Positions 7,141 through 14,345 of a DNA stretch of 35,218 nt are shown piece after piece. Position numbers and translations under genes: made by a program. The notes beneath the pieces are model-generated. The model was not told the DNA's origin, did no database searches, and saw only the letters and a program-made list of their open reading frames with translations. The DNA is from an uncultured Collinsella sp. (GTDB lineage Bacteria > Actinomycetota > Coriobacteriia > Coriobacteriales > Coriobacteriaceae): the NCBI GenBank assembly GCA_902464965.1, contig CABQLI010000013.1, positions 1 through 35,218 on the forward strand. Reading direction: 5' to 3'. Position 1 is the first letter of the stretch. The number at the start of each line of letters is the position of its first letter.

Positions 7141-8256
7141 ATGGCCGAACTCACGCCTCGCATGAAGGAGCTCGTCCAGCCCTACTTGGCCGGCATTGAG
7201 CCCTACGATCCCAACTTTACGCCCACGCGCATCAACCTTTCGGCCAACGAGAACACCTATCCCGTGCCGGCTGGCGTGCGCGAGGCGGTCGACGCCGCCC
7301 TGGCTGCCACACCGCTCAACCGCTACCCCGATCCCATGTCCAACGACCTGCGCGACGAGCTTGCCGCTTGGCATGGTGTGGCGCGCGAGAACATCTGCGT
7401 GGGCAACGGCGGCGACGAGCTGCTCTATAACTATCTGCTGGCGTTTGGCGGTGCGGGGCGGATCCTGCTCAACTGCCCGCCGTGCTTTAGCGAGTACGCG
7501 TTCTTTGCGTCGCTCTGCCAGACCGAGGTGCGCGACGTGTGGCGCGACCCCGCGACCTTTGAGCTCGATCAGACAGCCGTGCTTGCGGCGGCGCCCGAGT
7601 GCAACCTGGCAATCGTGACCTCGCCCAACAATCCCACGGGCGACGTGGCGCCGCTCGACTTTGTCGCGGCGCTTTGCGATGCGTGCCCCGGCATGGTAAT
7701 GGTCGACGAGGCCTACGTTGAGTTCGCCGACGATCCGTTTGGCGCGGCCACCACGGCGCAAGGCCTTATCGCCGAGCATCCCAACCTGGTGATTCTGCAT
7801 ACGCTGTCCAAGGCGTTTGGCGCCGCCGGCACGCGTCTGGGTTATGTGATCGCGGCACCCGAGGTCATCGACGTGTTCGCGGCGATTCGCCAGATCTATT
7901 CGGTCAATGTGCTGAGCCAGGCAGCCGCGCTTGCCTGCGTGCGTGCCCGCGATGCGTACGCGCCCGTGGTGGCGCAGGTTGCATTCGAGCGCGAGCGTGA
8001 GCTGTGCGCCCTGCGCGCGATGGCTGCCGAGGGCATGCCCGTGGAGGCATGGCCGAGCGCTGCAAACTTTGTGCTTGTGCGCACACCGCACGCCACGCGC
8101 GTGCGCGAGCGCCTGCGCGACGAGTATTCAATTTTGGTGCGCGACTTTAGCTACGCGCCGGGCCTTGCGGACTGTCTGCGCATTACCGTGGGCACCCCAC
8201 AGGAAAACGACGAGGTGCTGGCTGCGTTTGCCGCGCTGGTGAAGGAGGAGATGTAG
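7141..8256 (+). CDS. hisC: Histidinol-phosphate aminotransferase
   Basis: A 371-residue PLP enzyme converting imidazole-acetol phosphate to histidinol phosphate with glutamate. Fold-type I motifs: NLSANENTYPVP near the N-terminus, SPNNPTGD, MVDEAYVEF (Asp contacting the PLP ring) and TLSKAFGAAGTRLGY with the Schiff-base Lys. The ATG at 7141 sits directly after the hisD stop (TAATATG), and the ribosome site lies in the end of hisD. An in-frame extension further upstream lies inside hisD and is rejected. hisB starts immediately after the stop. Confidence 0.95.
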   Translation: MAELTPRMKELVQPYLAGIEPYDPNFTPTRINLSANENTYPVPAGVREAVDAALAATPLNRYPDPMSNDLRDELAAWHGVARENICVGNGGDELLYNYLLAFGGAGRILLNCPPCFSEYAFFASLCQTEVRDVWRDPATFELDQTAVLAAAPECNLAIVTSPNNPTGDVAPLDFVAALCDACPGMVMVDEAYVEFADDPFGAATTAQGLIAEHPNLVILHTLSKAFGAAGTRLGYVIAAPEVIDVFAAIRQIYSVNVLSQAAALACVRARDAYAPVVAQVAFERERELCALRAMAAEGMPVEAWPSAANFVLVRTPHATRVRERLRDEYSILVRDFSYAPGLADCLRITVGTPQENDEVLAAFAALVKEEM

Positions 8257-8844
8257 ATGGGCCGTTATGCCGAGGTGACCCGCAAGACGGGGGAGACCGA
8301 CATTGTCGTCAAGCTCGACCTGGACGGGAGCGGCGTGTGCGATATCTCGACCGGTGTACCGTTTTTCGACCATATGCTCAACGCCTTTGGCCGCCATGGC
8401 CTGTTTGATCTGACGGTGCATGCGGTGGGCGATGTGGAGGTCGACGCACACCATACCGTCGAGGACACGGGCATCGTGCTGGGCGAGGCGTTTTGCCAGG
8501 CGCTGGGCGACAAGGCGGGTATTACGCGCTTTGCCGACGCGGCGATCGCCATGGACGAGACGCTCGTGATGGCCACCGTGGACATTTCGGGTCGCGGCCA
8601 GGCCTATTGCGAGCTGCCCGTGCCGACCGAGCGCGTGGGTAGCTTCGATACCGAGCTGGCCGTTGAGTTCTTCTATGCCTTTGCACGCGATGCCAAACTA
8701 ACGCTGCACGTGCGCGAGCTGGCGGGCGGCAATTCGCATCACATTATCGAGGCCGCCTTTAAGGCCGTGGGTCGCACGATGCGCCACGCCTGCGAGCTCG
8801 ATCCCCGCGTGCAGGGCATCCCCAGTACCAAGGGCTCACTGTAA
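8257..8844 (+). CDS. hisB: Imidazoleglycerol-phosphate dehydratase
   Basis: A 195-residue monofunctional HisB, the manganese-dependent dehydratase that makes imidazole-acetol phosphate. Motifs: FFDHMLNAFGRHG, DAHHTVEDTGIVLG and GGNSHHIIEAAFKAVGRT, which carry the paired-His metal ligands. No HAD-type histidinol-phosphatase domain is fused, unlike E. coli HisB, so the phosphatase step must come from another protein. The ATG abuts the hisC TAG with no gap (GAGATGTAGATG), and GAAGGAGG upstream serves as the ribosome site. Confidence 0.96.
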   Translation: MGRYAEVTRKTGETDIVVKLDLDGSGVCDISTGVPFFDHMLNAFGRHGLFDLTVHAVGDVEVDAHHTVEDTGIVLGEAFCQALGDKAGITRFADAAIAMDETLVMATVDISGRGQAYCELPVPTERVGSFDTELAVEFFYAFARDAKLTLHVRELAGGNSHHIIEAAFKAVGRTMRHACELDPRVQGIPSTKGSL

Positions 8845-8859
8845 CCGTCACAAGGGTAA

Positions 8860-8896
8860 AACCACCACGAAGGTGCCTGTCCCCTTTGTGGTGGTT
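8860..8896. repeat. 14-bp palindromic hairpin between hisB and hisH
   Basis: The arms AACCACCACGAAGG and CCTTTGTGGTGGTT pair over 14 bp with one G-T wobble, enclosing a 9-nt loop. The loop region contains TGCCTGTCCCC, that is GGGGACAGGCA on the other strand, the core shared with other intergenic repeats here. It lacks a T-run and lies inside the operon, so it is unlikely to be a full terminator. Confidence 0.7.
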
Positions 8897-8922
8897 GTGG
8901 ATGATGAGAAGTGGAGGGTCGC

Positions 8923-9624
8923 GTGGGCGAACCAAAGATTGTGGTGGTCGACTACCACAAGGGCAACTTGTCGAGCGTCGTGCGCGGGCTTGCGCGCGCC
9001 GGTGCCGCCGCCTGCACATCGGACGATCCGGAGCAGATCCGCAACGCCGACGGCCTGGTCATCCCGGGCGTGGGCGCGTTCTATGACGCAATCGCCTTTA
9101 TGCGCCAGAGCGGCGAGGAGGTGGCCGTGCTCGATGCCGTTGCCGCCGGAACTCCGCTGCTCGGCATCTGCCTGGGCCTTCAGCTATTTTTTGAGCGCGG
9201 CAACGAGGGCGTGCCGGCGGACGAGGGCACGGTCGCGGACGGAAACGCTCCCGAGCAGGCTGGCGGTCCCTGGGTCGATGGCCTGGGTATTATGCGCGGC
9301 TCGTGCACGCGCCTGGAGTCGAGCCGCCTGAAGGTGCCGCACGTGGGCTGGGACCAGGTGCACATGACGTCCGCCGGTGCGGCCGATCCGCTGCTTGCCG
9401 GTTTTGCCGAGGGCGCCAACATGTACTTCACCCACAGCTACGCGGTGGCCGACGACGTCGATGCCGCCGATGTGTTGGCGCGCACGCACTATACACGGAG
9501 TTTCCCGTGCATCGTGCGCCATGGCAACGTGTGGGGCTGTCAGTTCCATCCCGAGAAATCCTCCGCGCTGGGTCAGCGCATCCTTAAGAACTTCGTCAAC
9601 ATCGTCGAGGAGGTCGGCCGATGA
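8923..9624 (+). CDS. hisH: Imidazole glycerol phosphate synthase, glutaminase subunit
   Basis: A 233-residue class-I glutamine amidotransferase that supplies ammonia to HisF. The nucleophile motif is GICLGLQLFFE, with the catalytic His and Glu in CQFHPEKSS. An insertion of about 15 acidic/Gly residues (VPADEGTVADGNAPEQAGG) follows the nucleophile region where most HisH proteins are shorter. GTG 8923 is preferred because GGAGGG lies about 6 bp upstream. The in-frame GTG at 8911 would overlap that ribosome site and adds only four residues. The stop overlaps the hisA ATG by 4 bp. Confidence 0.94.
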   Translation: MGEPKIVVVDYHKGNLSSVVRGLARAGAAACTSDDPEQIRNADGLVIPGVGAFYDAIAFMRQSGEEVAVLDAVAAGTPLLGICLGLQLFFERGNEGVPADEGTVADGNAPEQAGGPWVDGLGIMRGSCTRLESSRLKVPHVGWDQVHMTSAGAADPLLAGFAEGANMYFTHSYAVADDVDAADVLARTHYTRSFPCIVRHGNVWGCQFHPEKSSALGQRILKNFVNIVEEVGR

Positions 9625-10364
9625 TCCTGTTTCCCGCAATCGATCTGATCGGCGGCAAGGTTGTACGCCTGGAGCGCGGCGACCGCAGCCGCTGCAAGGT
9701 ATATTCCGACGACCCCGTGGCCGTTGCTCGCTCCTTTGCCGAGCAGGGCGCGAGCTGGGTGCATGTCGTCGACCTGTCCGCTGCCTTTGGCGAGGACGAG
9801 GACACATGCGCTGCCAACTCGGCGGCGATTAAGGCCATTTGCGGCGTCGACGGTCTGTCCGTGGACGTGGGCGGCGGCGTTCGCTCGCTCGCACGCATCG
9901 ACGAGCTGGCCGGCTATGGTGCTTGCCGCATTGCGCTGGGCACCGTGCTGGTGACCGAGCCAGGTTTTGCCGAGGTGGCAGCCCAAGGCTTTGGCGAGCT
10001 GCTGGTCGCCGACATTGCCGCGCGCGACGGCCAGGTTAAGGTGAACGGCTGGCGCGACGGCGCGGGCGTGGCGCTCGACGATGCCGTGGCGCAGCTTACC
10101 GAGCTGGGCTTTAAGCATCTGGTGTATACCGACATCGCGCGCGATGGCATGCAGACGGGCATCGATGTGGCGGCGTATCGCCATGTGGCCGAGGTCGCGG
10201 GCTTTCCCGTCGTGGCTTCGGGCGGTATCTCGATGCTCGACGACATCCGCGCACTGGCCGCGGTGGGCGAGGTCGCGATTGAAGGCGCCATTACCGGCCG
10301 TGCGCTCTACGAAGGCAACTTTACGCTGGCACAGGCGCTGGCCGCCGCCCGAGGGGAGGAGTAG
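9621..10364 (+). CDS. hisA: ProFAR isomerase
   Basis: A 247-residue TIM barrel catalysing the Amadori rearrangement of ProFAR to PRFAR. The N-terminal LFPAIDLIGGKVVRLERGD carries the catalytic Asp, and the second acid is in VYTDIARDGM. The two half-barrels show the duplicated phosphate-binding signatures DVGGGVRS and ASGGIS. Length is standard. The ATG at 9621 overlaps the hisH stop (ATGA). In some actinobacteria HisA (PriA) also serves tryptophan synthesis; whether that applies here cannot be told from this window. Confidence 0.94.
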   Translation: MILFPAIDLIGGKVVRLERGDRSRCKVYSDDPVAVARSFAEQGASWVHVVDLSAAFGEDEDTCAANSAAIKAICGVDGLSVDVGGGVRSLARIDELAGYGACRIALGTVLVTEPGFAEVAAQGFGELLVADIAARDGQVKVNGWRDGAGVALDDAVAQLTELGFKHLVYTDIARDGMQTGIDVAAYRHVAEVAGFPVVASGGISMLDDIRALAAVGEVAIEGAITGRALYEGNFTLAQALAAARGEE

Positions 10365-10367
10365 CCC

Positions 10368-11150
10368 ATGCTTACCAAGCGCGTGATTCCCTGCCTGGAC
10401 GTCAAGGACGGCCGTGTGGTCAAGGGCGTCAACTTTGTGAGCTTACGCGATGCGGGCGATCCGGTGGAGCTGGCGCGTGCCTATGACCGCGAGGGTGCGG
10501 ACGAGGTCGTCTTCCTGGACATTACCGCCACGAGCGACGACCGTGCGACGACTATCGAGATGGCGGCGCATGCGGCCGAGGAGCTCGCCATTCCCTATAC
10601 CGTTGGCGGCGGCTTTCGCGACCTGGCGGGCATGCGCACCATGGTTGCCGCCGGTGCCGACAAGGTGTCGCTCAACTCGGCGGCCGTGCGCGATCCGTCG
10701 CTGATCAGCCAGGCTGCCGCGGCGTTTGGTAGCCAGGCCGTGGTCGTGGCAATCGATGCCAAGCGCGTCGGTTTTCCCGGCGCATCCGGTGCCGACAAGT
10801 GGGAGGTCTTTACCGCAGGAGGTCGCAACGCTGCGGGTATCGACGCGGTGGCGTGGGCCGAGGAGGCGGCTCGTCGCGGCGCCGGCGAAATCCTGCTCAC
10901 CAGCATGGATCGCGACGGTACCAAGGCCGGCTTTGACCTGGCACTCACCCGTGCCGTGGCGCGCGCGGTGCCGATTCCCGTCATCGCGAGCGGCGGCGTG
11001 GGTACGCTCGAGCATTTTGCCGAGGGCGTGATCGAGGGCGAGGCCGATGCCGTGCTGGCAGCCAGCGTCTTTCACTTTGGGACGTTCAGCATTCGCCAGG
11101 TGAAGGAGTATATGGCGTCGCAGGGCATCCCTGTGAGATTGGACTTCTAG
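10368..11150 (+). CDS. hisF: Imidazole glycerol phosphate synthase, cyclase subunit
   Basis: A 260-residue TIM barrel that uses ammonia from HisH to convert PRFAR to imidazole glycerol phosphate and AICAR. The catalytic Asp residues lie in IPCLDVKDGRVVKGVNF and in LLTSMDRDGTKAG. VGGGFRDLAG and ASGGVGTLEHF are the phosphate-binding loops. AICAR made here can re-enter purine synthesis through PurH, also encoded in this window (30818-32425). The start at 10368 follows GGGGAGGAG at the end of hisA, with a 3-bp gap. Confidence 0.96.
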   Translation: MLTKRVIPCLDVKDGRVVKGVNFVSLRDAGDPVELARAYDREGADEVVFLDITATSDDRATTIEMAAHAAEELAIPYTVGGGFRDLAGMRTMVAAGADKVSLNSAAVRDPSLISQAAAAFGSQAVVVAIDAKRVGFPGASGADKWEVFTAGGRNAAGIDAVAWAEEAARRGAGEILLTSMDRDGTKAGFDLALTRAVARAVPIPVIASGGVGTLEHFAEGVIEGEADAVLAASVFHFGTFSIRQVKEYMASQGIPVRLDF

Positions 11151-11163
11151 TGCTGCGGCTTGC

Positions 11164-11250
11164 CCAGGCACCCGACCTTCCGGCTCCAACCCTCCTCGCG
11201 TACTTAAGTACGCGTCGTCGGGCTTGTCGCTCGGAATTTCGGGCACCTGG
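11164..11250. repeat. 87-bp imperfect palindrome inside the his operon
   Basis: The outer arms (CCAGGCACCCGACCTTCCG at 11164 and its near complement ending at 11250) match at 15 of 19 positions. The centre is a perfect 18-bp palindrome, CGCGTACTTAAGTACGCG, at 11197-11214. It fills most of the gap between hisF and hisI. It has no T-run. It looks like a mobile or processed intergenic palindrome, and might limit transcription into hisI and hisE. Confidence 0.7.
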
Positions 11251-11292
11251 ACAACCCTCGCCGACCTGCGAAGTTTGAATTTGGGGAGAGAA

Positions 11293-11622
11293 ATGGAAGA
11301 GATAACCGATCCTTCAAAGCTCAAATACGACGCCCGTGGGCTGATTCCTTGTGTGGTTCAGCAGTATGACACCGGTGAGGTGCTTATGGTTGCTTGGATG
11401 AACGAGGAGTCGGTGGGGCTGACGCTCAAGACCGGCACCACGTGGTTTTGGAGCCGTAGCCGCCAGGAGCTCTGGAACAAGGGCGCGACGAGCGGCAACA
11501 TGCAGAAGGTCAAGGAGCTCTGGGCCGACTGCGATAGCGATACGCTGCTGGTCAAGGTCGATTCTCCGGGTCCGGCCTGCCATACCGGCAACCGTACCTG
11601 CTTCTTTAGGAAACTCGCGTAG
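11293..11622 (+). CDS. hisI: Phosphoribosyl-AMP cyclohydrolase
   Basis: A 109-residue zinc enzyme opening the adenine ring of PR-AMP, the third pathway step. Motifs: MVAWMNEES, WSRSRQELWNKGATSGN, DCDSDTLLVKV (magnesium Asp residues) and CHTGNRTCFF (zinc-binding Cys). It is monofunctional, not fused to HisE. The ATG at 11293 follows GGGGAGAG. An upstream in-frame extension runs into the palindrome at 11164-11250 and is rejected. Confidence 0.95.
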   Translation: MEEITDPSKLKYDARGLIPCVVQQYDTGEVLMVAWMNEESVGLTLKTGTTWFWSRSRQELWNKGATSGNMQKVKELWADCDSDTLLVKVDSPGPACHTGNRTCFFRKLA

Positions 11623-11668
11623 GGCGGGCGCTCGACCAAGCGCTTGGCCAGCCAGAAAGGATTGAACC

Positions 11669-11986
11669 ATGGGTGTGCGCACCGCAAATGTTCAGGATGG
11701 AAATATCGGAGAGACGCTGACGGGGCTGGCTGAGGTGATTCATGGCCGTCGCGACGCGTCGCCACAGGAGAGCTATACCGCGCGTCTGCTGACCGACGTC
11801 GAGGATGAGCTGCTCAAGAAGCTTGCCGAGGAGGCGAGCGAGGTGATCATGGCCTGCAAGGATAACGACCACGATCACATTCGCTACGAGGCCGGCGACC
11901 TGGTCTACCACCTGCTCGTGACGCTCGAGCGCTACGGTATCACCCTCGACGAGCTAGCCGGCGAACTCAACGCCCGCCGTCACTAG
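11669..11986 (+). CDS. hisE: Phosphoribosyl-ATP pyrophosphatase
   Basis: A 105-residue all-alpha MazG-like pyrophosphohydrolase that converts PR-ATP to PR-AMP, the second step. The metal-binding helices carry KLAEEASEVIMACKD and YEAGDLVYHLLV. The start at 11669 has GAAAGGATTGAACC upstream. It is the last gene of the operon. Its stop codon lies inside the palindromic repeat 11983-12013, and the next gene is convergent. Confidence 0.94.
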   Translation: MGVRTANVQDGNIGETLTGLAEVIHGRRDASPQESYTARLLTDVEDELLKKLAEEASEVIMACKDNDHDHIRYEAGDLVYHLLVTLERYGITLDELAGELNARRH

Positions 11987-12013
11987 TCATTGGGGACGTT
12001 CTTAAACGACTAG
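11983..12013. repeat. 31-bp palindromic repeat, copy 1 (twin at 29853-29883)
   Basis: It runs from CTAGTCATTGGGGACGTTCT to ACGACTAG, with outer arms CTAGTC and GACTAG. It matches 29853-29883 at 27 of 31 positions. It contains the hisE stop codon and ends directly before the stop codon of the convergent phosphatase pseudogene, filling the whole gap between the two convergent reading frames. Confidence 0.75.
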
Positions 12014-12912
12014 TTAGGCGAGGGGTGTGGATTCCCATTCTCCGGTAGGGTGGGGGACGTCGAAGGTTCGGTAGCCGCAGTCGTAGGCGTGTGCCTGGGC
12101 CTCACGGATGTTCCAGCAGATGTCGCAGGCACGGTGTGCGTCCGAGCCAAAAGTGATCGGCACCTCGGCGTGGGCGAAGCAACGCAGCAATCCGGTCGCG
12201 GGATAGTAGTCGTCGAGGCCCTTGCGCGGTGCGGCGGTCGAGACCTCAACGCGGCGGCCCGTATCGTGCGCGCACTCGGCCATCTGCTGCCAAAACGGTG
12301 CGGGGTCAAAGTCGGGCGCAAAGCCTTCCTTCGAAAAGCGCATGACCAGGTCAGGGTGAGCCATCACATCAAAGCTGAGCGAGCTTTCGCAGGCGCGGCA
12401 CCAGTCATCGACATAGCGCTCCCACACGCCGCGCACGCCCAGGTTTTCCCAAACGTGCAGGTCGGTGTCGTCATCGATCCAACCGCAAAGGGAATCGGGC
12501 GTATCGGGGCGAGCGACGTTTTCCGTTCCCGCCGTACCCGCGGCACCGGCCATGATATCGCCCGGGTTGCCAATCCAATGCACACTGCCCAAGCGCACTA
12601 TGGCACCCGCGGACCAGCGCTCAACCAAAGGCTCGCAGCCCTCGTACCAATCGCATTCAAAGCCATAGATAAAGCTGAGCTCCGGCGCAATCTGCGCGGC
12701 AAGCTTGCGAGCATCCTCAAAAGCCAGACGATGTGCCGGCAGGTCGCCCTCAGTAACCTGCACTTCGCAGTTGGCATCCATGCTGGCGGGCAGGGTGAGA
12801 CCATGACGCGGCAGCTGGCCGCAGCAGCGGCGCGAACGTTGTCCTCAAACGAGGCATGACCGTCCGAGAACGAGGTGTGGGTGTGGCAATCGACCAGCGG
12901 GCAAGCAGGCAT
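12014..12912 (-). pseudogene. PHP-family histidinol-phosphate phosphatase, broken by a small deletion
   Basis: The gene starts well, with ribosome site AAAGGAG, then MPACPLVDCHTHTSFSDGH (the metal-binding HTH motif of PHP phosphatases of the HisK/HisJ type). After CRVMVS the frame is lost near 12800. The family sequence continues in another frame as TLPASMDANCEVQVTEG down to the stop at 12014, including FECDWYEG, SVHWIG, MAHPDLVMRF and ITFGSDAHR. Intact relatives carry a Thr/Ser-Asp-His between these two parts, and only two bases remain there. That suggests a 10- or 13-bp deletion that removed a metal ligand and shifted the frame. The downstream part could at most be translated from the ATG at 12781 (255 residues), without the N-terminal metal site. 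Its place beside the his operon supports the histidinol-phosphatase assignment. Confidence 0.78.
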
Positions 12913-13254
12913 GGCAGCTCCTTTGCGTCAAGCGAATCCGCTTCATTGTAATGGCGCAGCTCTCAACACGACGGACACGCCGGGGGTCGAAATCGATTGG
13001 AAAGGCTGCGCGACGCGCGGTGCGGCCTCGCTTGCGCTCTCAAAACGTGTACATCAGCCTCCAAAAGCTGCAAAAAATGACATGTTTGGAGGCTGACGTA
13101 CACGTTTGGATAGGGGCGAGGACGATCCCGGCGCACGCCGACGTCCGCGACGGGCAAAAGTCCCGCCCATCCCATGACGCCGCCCCCACGCCGCCCGCGA
13201 TGTGCTAGCGTTTGGATGAACAAAACGAGCCCGTGCGGAAAGGAGCCGGACCGT
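12913..13254. other. 342-bp intergenic region
   Basis: This is the divergent gap between the phosphatase pseudogene and the LarC-like gene. Its main content is the long hairpin at 13043-13107. The rest is GC-rich without a convincing gene. No clear -35/-10 pair is visible for either neighbour. Confidence 0.6.
13043..13107. repeat. Long hairpin with 23-bp arms
   Basis: The arms at 13043-13065 and 13085-13107 are complementary at 22 of 23 positions. The first begins AAACGTGTACATCAGCCTCC. The loop is 19 nt and A-rich. No T-run follows. It could be a small mobile palindrome, a structured RNA, or a protein-binding site between divergent genes. Confidence 0.75.
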
Positions 13255-13740
13255 ATGCCATGCGATAGCAAATCTCCGCTGTCTCGCGAGACCGATGCGC
13301 CCGAGACCATCGTCAAGCTGGAATGCGACATCGACGATGCGTCGCCCGAGGTGCTCGCCTACGCCGCCGACCGTCTGCGCGGGGCAGGCGCCCGCGAGGT
13401 GCACTGGCTACCCCTCTACTGCAAAAAGGGTCGCCCCGGATGGCAGTTGCAGGTGATCTGCTCGCACGAGGATATCGAGCGCCTACAGACGATTATCTTT
13501 TTGGAGACCACGACCAACGCCGTTCGTCGCCAGGTGATGGAACGCGTTTGCCTGCCGCGCCGATTCGAGCAGGTGACAACGCCTTGGGGCGAGGTATCCG
13601 TTAAGGTGGCGACCCTGCCCGACGGCAGCGAGCGCGCGGCTCCCGAGTACGAGGATTGCGCCCGTCTTGCCCGCGAACATGACGTGCCGCTCCAACGCGT
13701 GATGCAGACGGCTCAGAGCGCGGCACTGCGATTTGAGTGA
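13255..13740 (+). CDS. larC: Stand-alone LarC C-terminal domain (nickel-insertion protein family)
   Basis: A 161-residue protein matching only the LarC2 half of LarC (DUF111), the CTP-dependent enzyme that inserts nickel into the pincer cofactor of lactate racemase. Motifs: KLECDIDDASPEVLAY, CKKGRPGWQLQVIC, IIFLETTTNAVRRQV, VSVKVATLPDG and APEYEDCARLAREHDVPL. Full LarC is around 400 residues. The N-terminal LarC1 half is absent upstream, where only intergenic DNA and the hairpin are seen. In Lactiplantibacillus LarC1 and LarC2 are joined by a programmed frameshift; no such partner exists here. The start at 13255 follows GAAAGGAGC. Function is uncertain: it may act with a LarC1 or LarB/LarE encoded elsewhere, or have another role. 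Confidence 0.85.
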   Translation: MPCDSKSPLSRETDAPETIVKLECDIDDASPEVLAYAADRLRGAGAREVHWLPLYCKKGRPGWQLQVICSHEDIERLQTIIFLETTTNAVRRQVMERVCLPRRFEQVTTPWGEVSVKVATLPDGSERAAPEYEDCARLAREHDVPLQRVMQTAQSAALRFE

Positions 13741-13794
13741 CACAGGCCAACGACGCGCCGCACCAATCCTATTAACCCCACCGAAAGGACCACC

Positions 13795-14343
13795 ATGAAA
13801 TACCTCATCGCCTCCGACATCCACGGCTCGGCATATTGGGCCGAGCGCCTGGTCGCCGCCATCGAATCCGAGCAGCCCGACCGCATCGTGCTGCTGGGCG
13901 ACCTGCTCTACCACGGTCCGCGCAACGACCTGCCGCGCGATTACGCTCCCAAGCGCGTGATTCCGCTGCTCAATGCCCTGGCCGACCGCATCATCGCGGT
14001 GCGCGGCAACTGTGACGCCGAGGTCGACCAGATGGTGCTCGACTTCCCCGTTATGGCCGACTACGCCACGCTGTTTGACGAAACCGGCCGCGAGCTGTTC
14101 CTGACGCACGGCCACGTCTTTGGCGCCGGCGTGCACAACAGCGTTGACCACGCGCCCGCGCTGCCCGAGGGCTCCGCGCTCGTCTACGGCCATACGCACA
14201 TCAAGGTCAACGAGGAAAGCGCCGCGCACCCGGGCCTGTGGCTCTTCAACCCCGGTAGCGTGAGCATTCCCAAGGACGGTACGCACAGCTACGGCATCTA
14301 CGAGGGCGGCGCGTTCCGCCATGTGATCCTGGAGGAGGAATAA
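13795..14343 (+). CDS. YfcE-family metallophosphodiesterase
   Basis: A 182-residue calcineurin-like phosphoesterase. All five metal motifs are present in order: SDIHGS, LLGDLLYHGP, VRGNCDAE, LTHGHVFG and VYGHTHIK. The length and the GSVSIPKDGTHSYG segment match YfcE, a manganese phosphodiesterase acting on model phosphodiesters, with unknown natural substrate. The start at 13795 follows GAAAGGACCACC. Two bases separate its stop from the mazG start, and the mazG ribosome site (GGAGGAGG) lies in its last codons, so the two are coupled. Confidence 0.9.
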   Translation: MKYLIASDIHGSAYWAERLVAAIESEQPDRIVLLGDLLYHGPRNDLPRDYAPKRVIPLLNALADRIIAVRGNCDAEVDQMVLDFPVMADYATLFDETGRELFLTHGHVFGAGVHNSVDHAPALPEGSALVYGHTHIKVNEESAAHPGLWLFNPGSVSIPKDGTHSYGIYEGGAFRHVILEEE

Positions 14344-14345
14344 CC

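Noticed and set aside
12014..12781. Intact 255-residue phosphatase starting at the ATG at 12781
   Set aside because: The upstream frame carries the family's true N-terminus with a good ribosome site, so a start at 12781 would be an internal Met lacking the HTH metal site.
13120..13254. LarC1 remnant or programmed frameshift into the LarC2 gene
   Set aside because: The upstream frames show no LarC1 motifs, and the gap holds a long hairpin and non-coding DNA.
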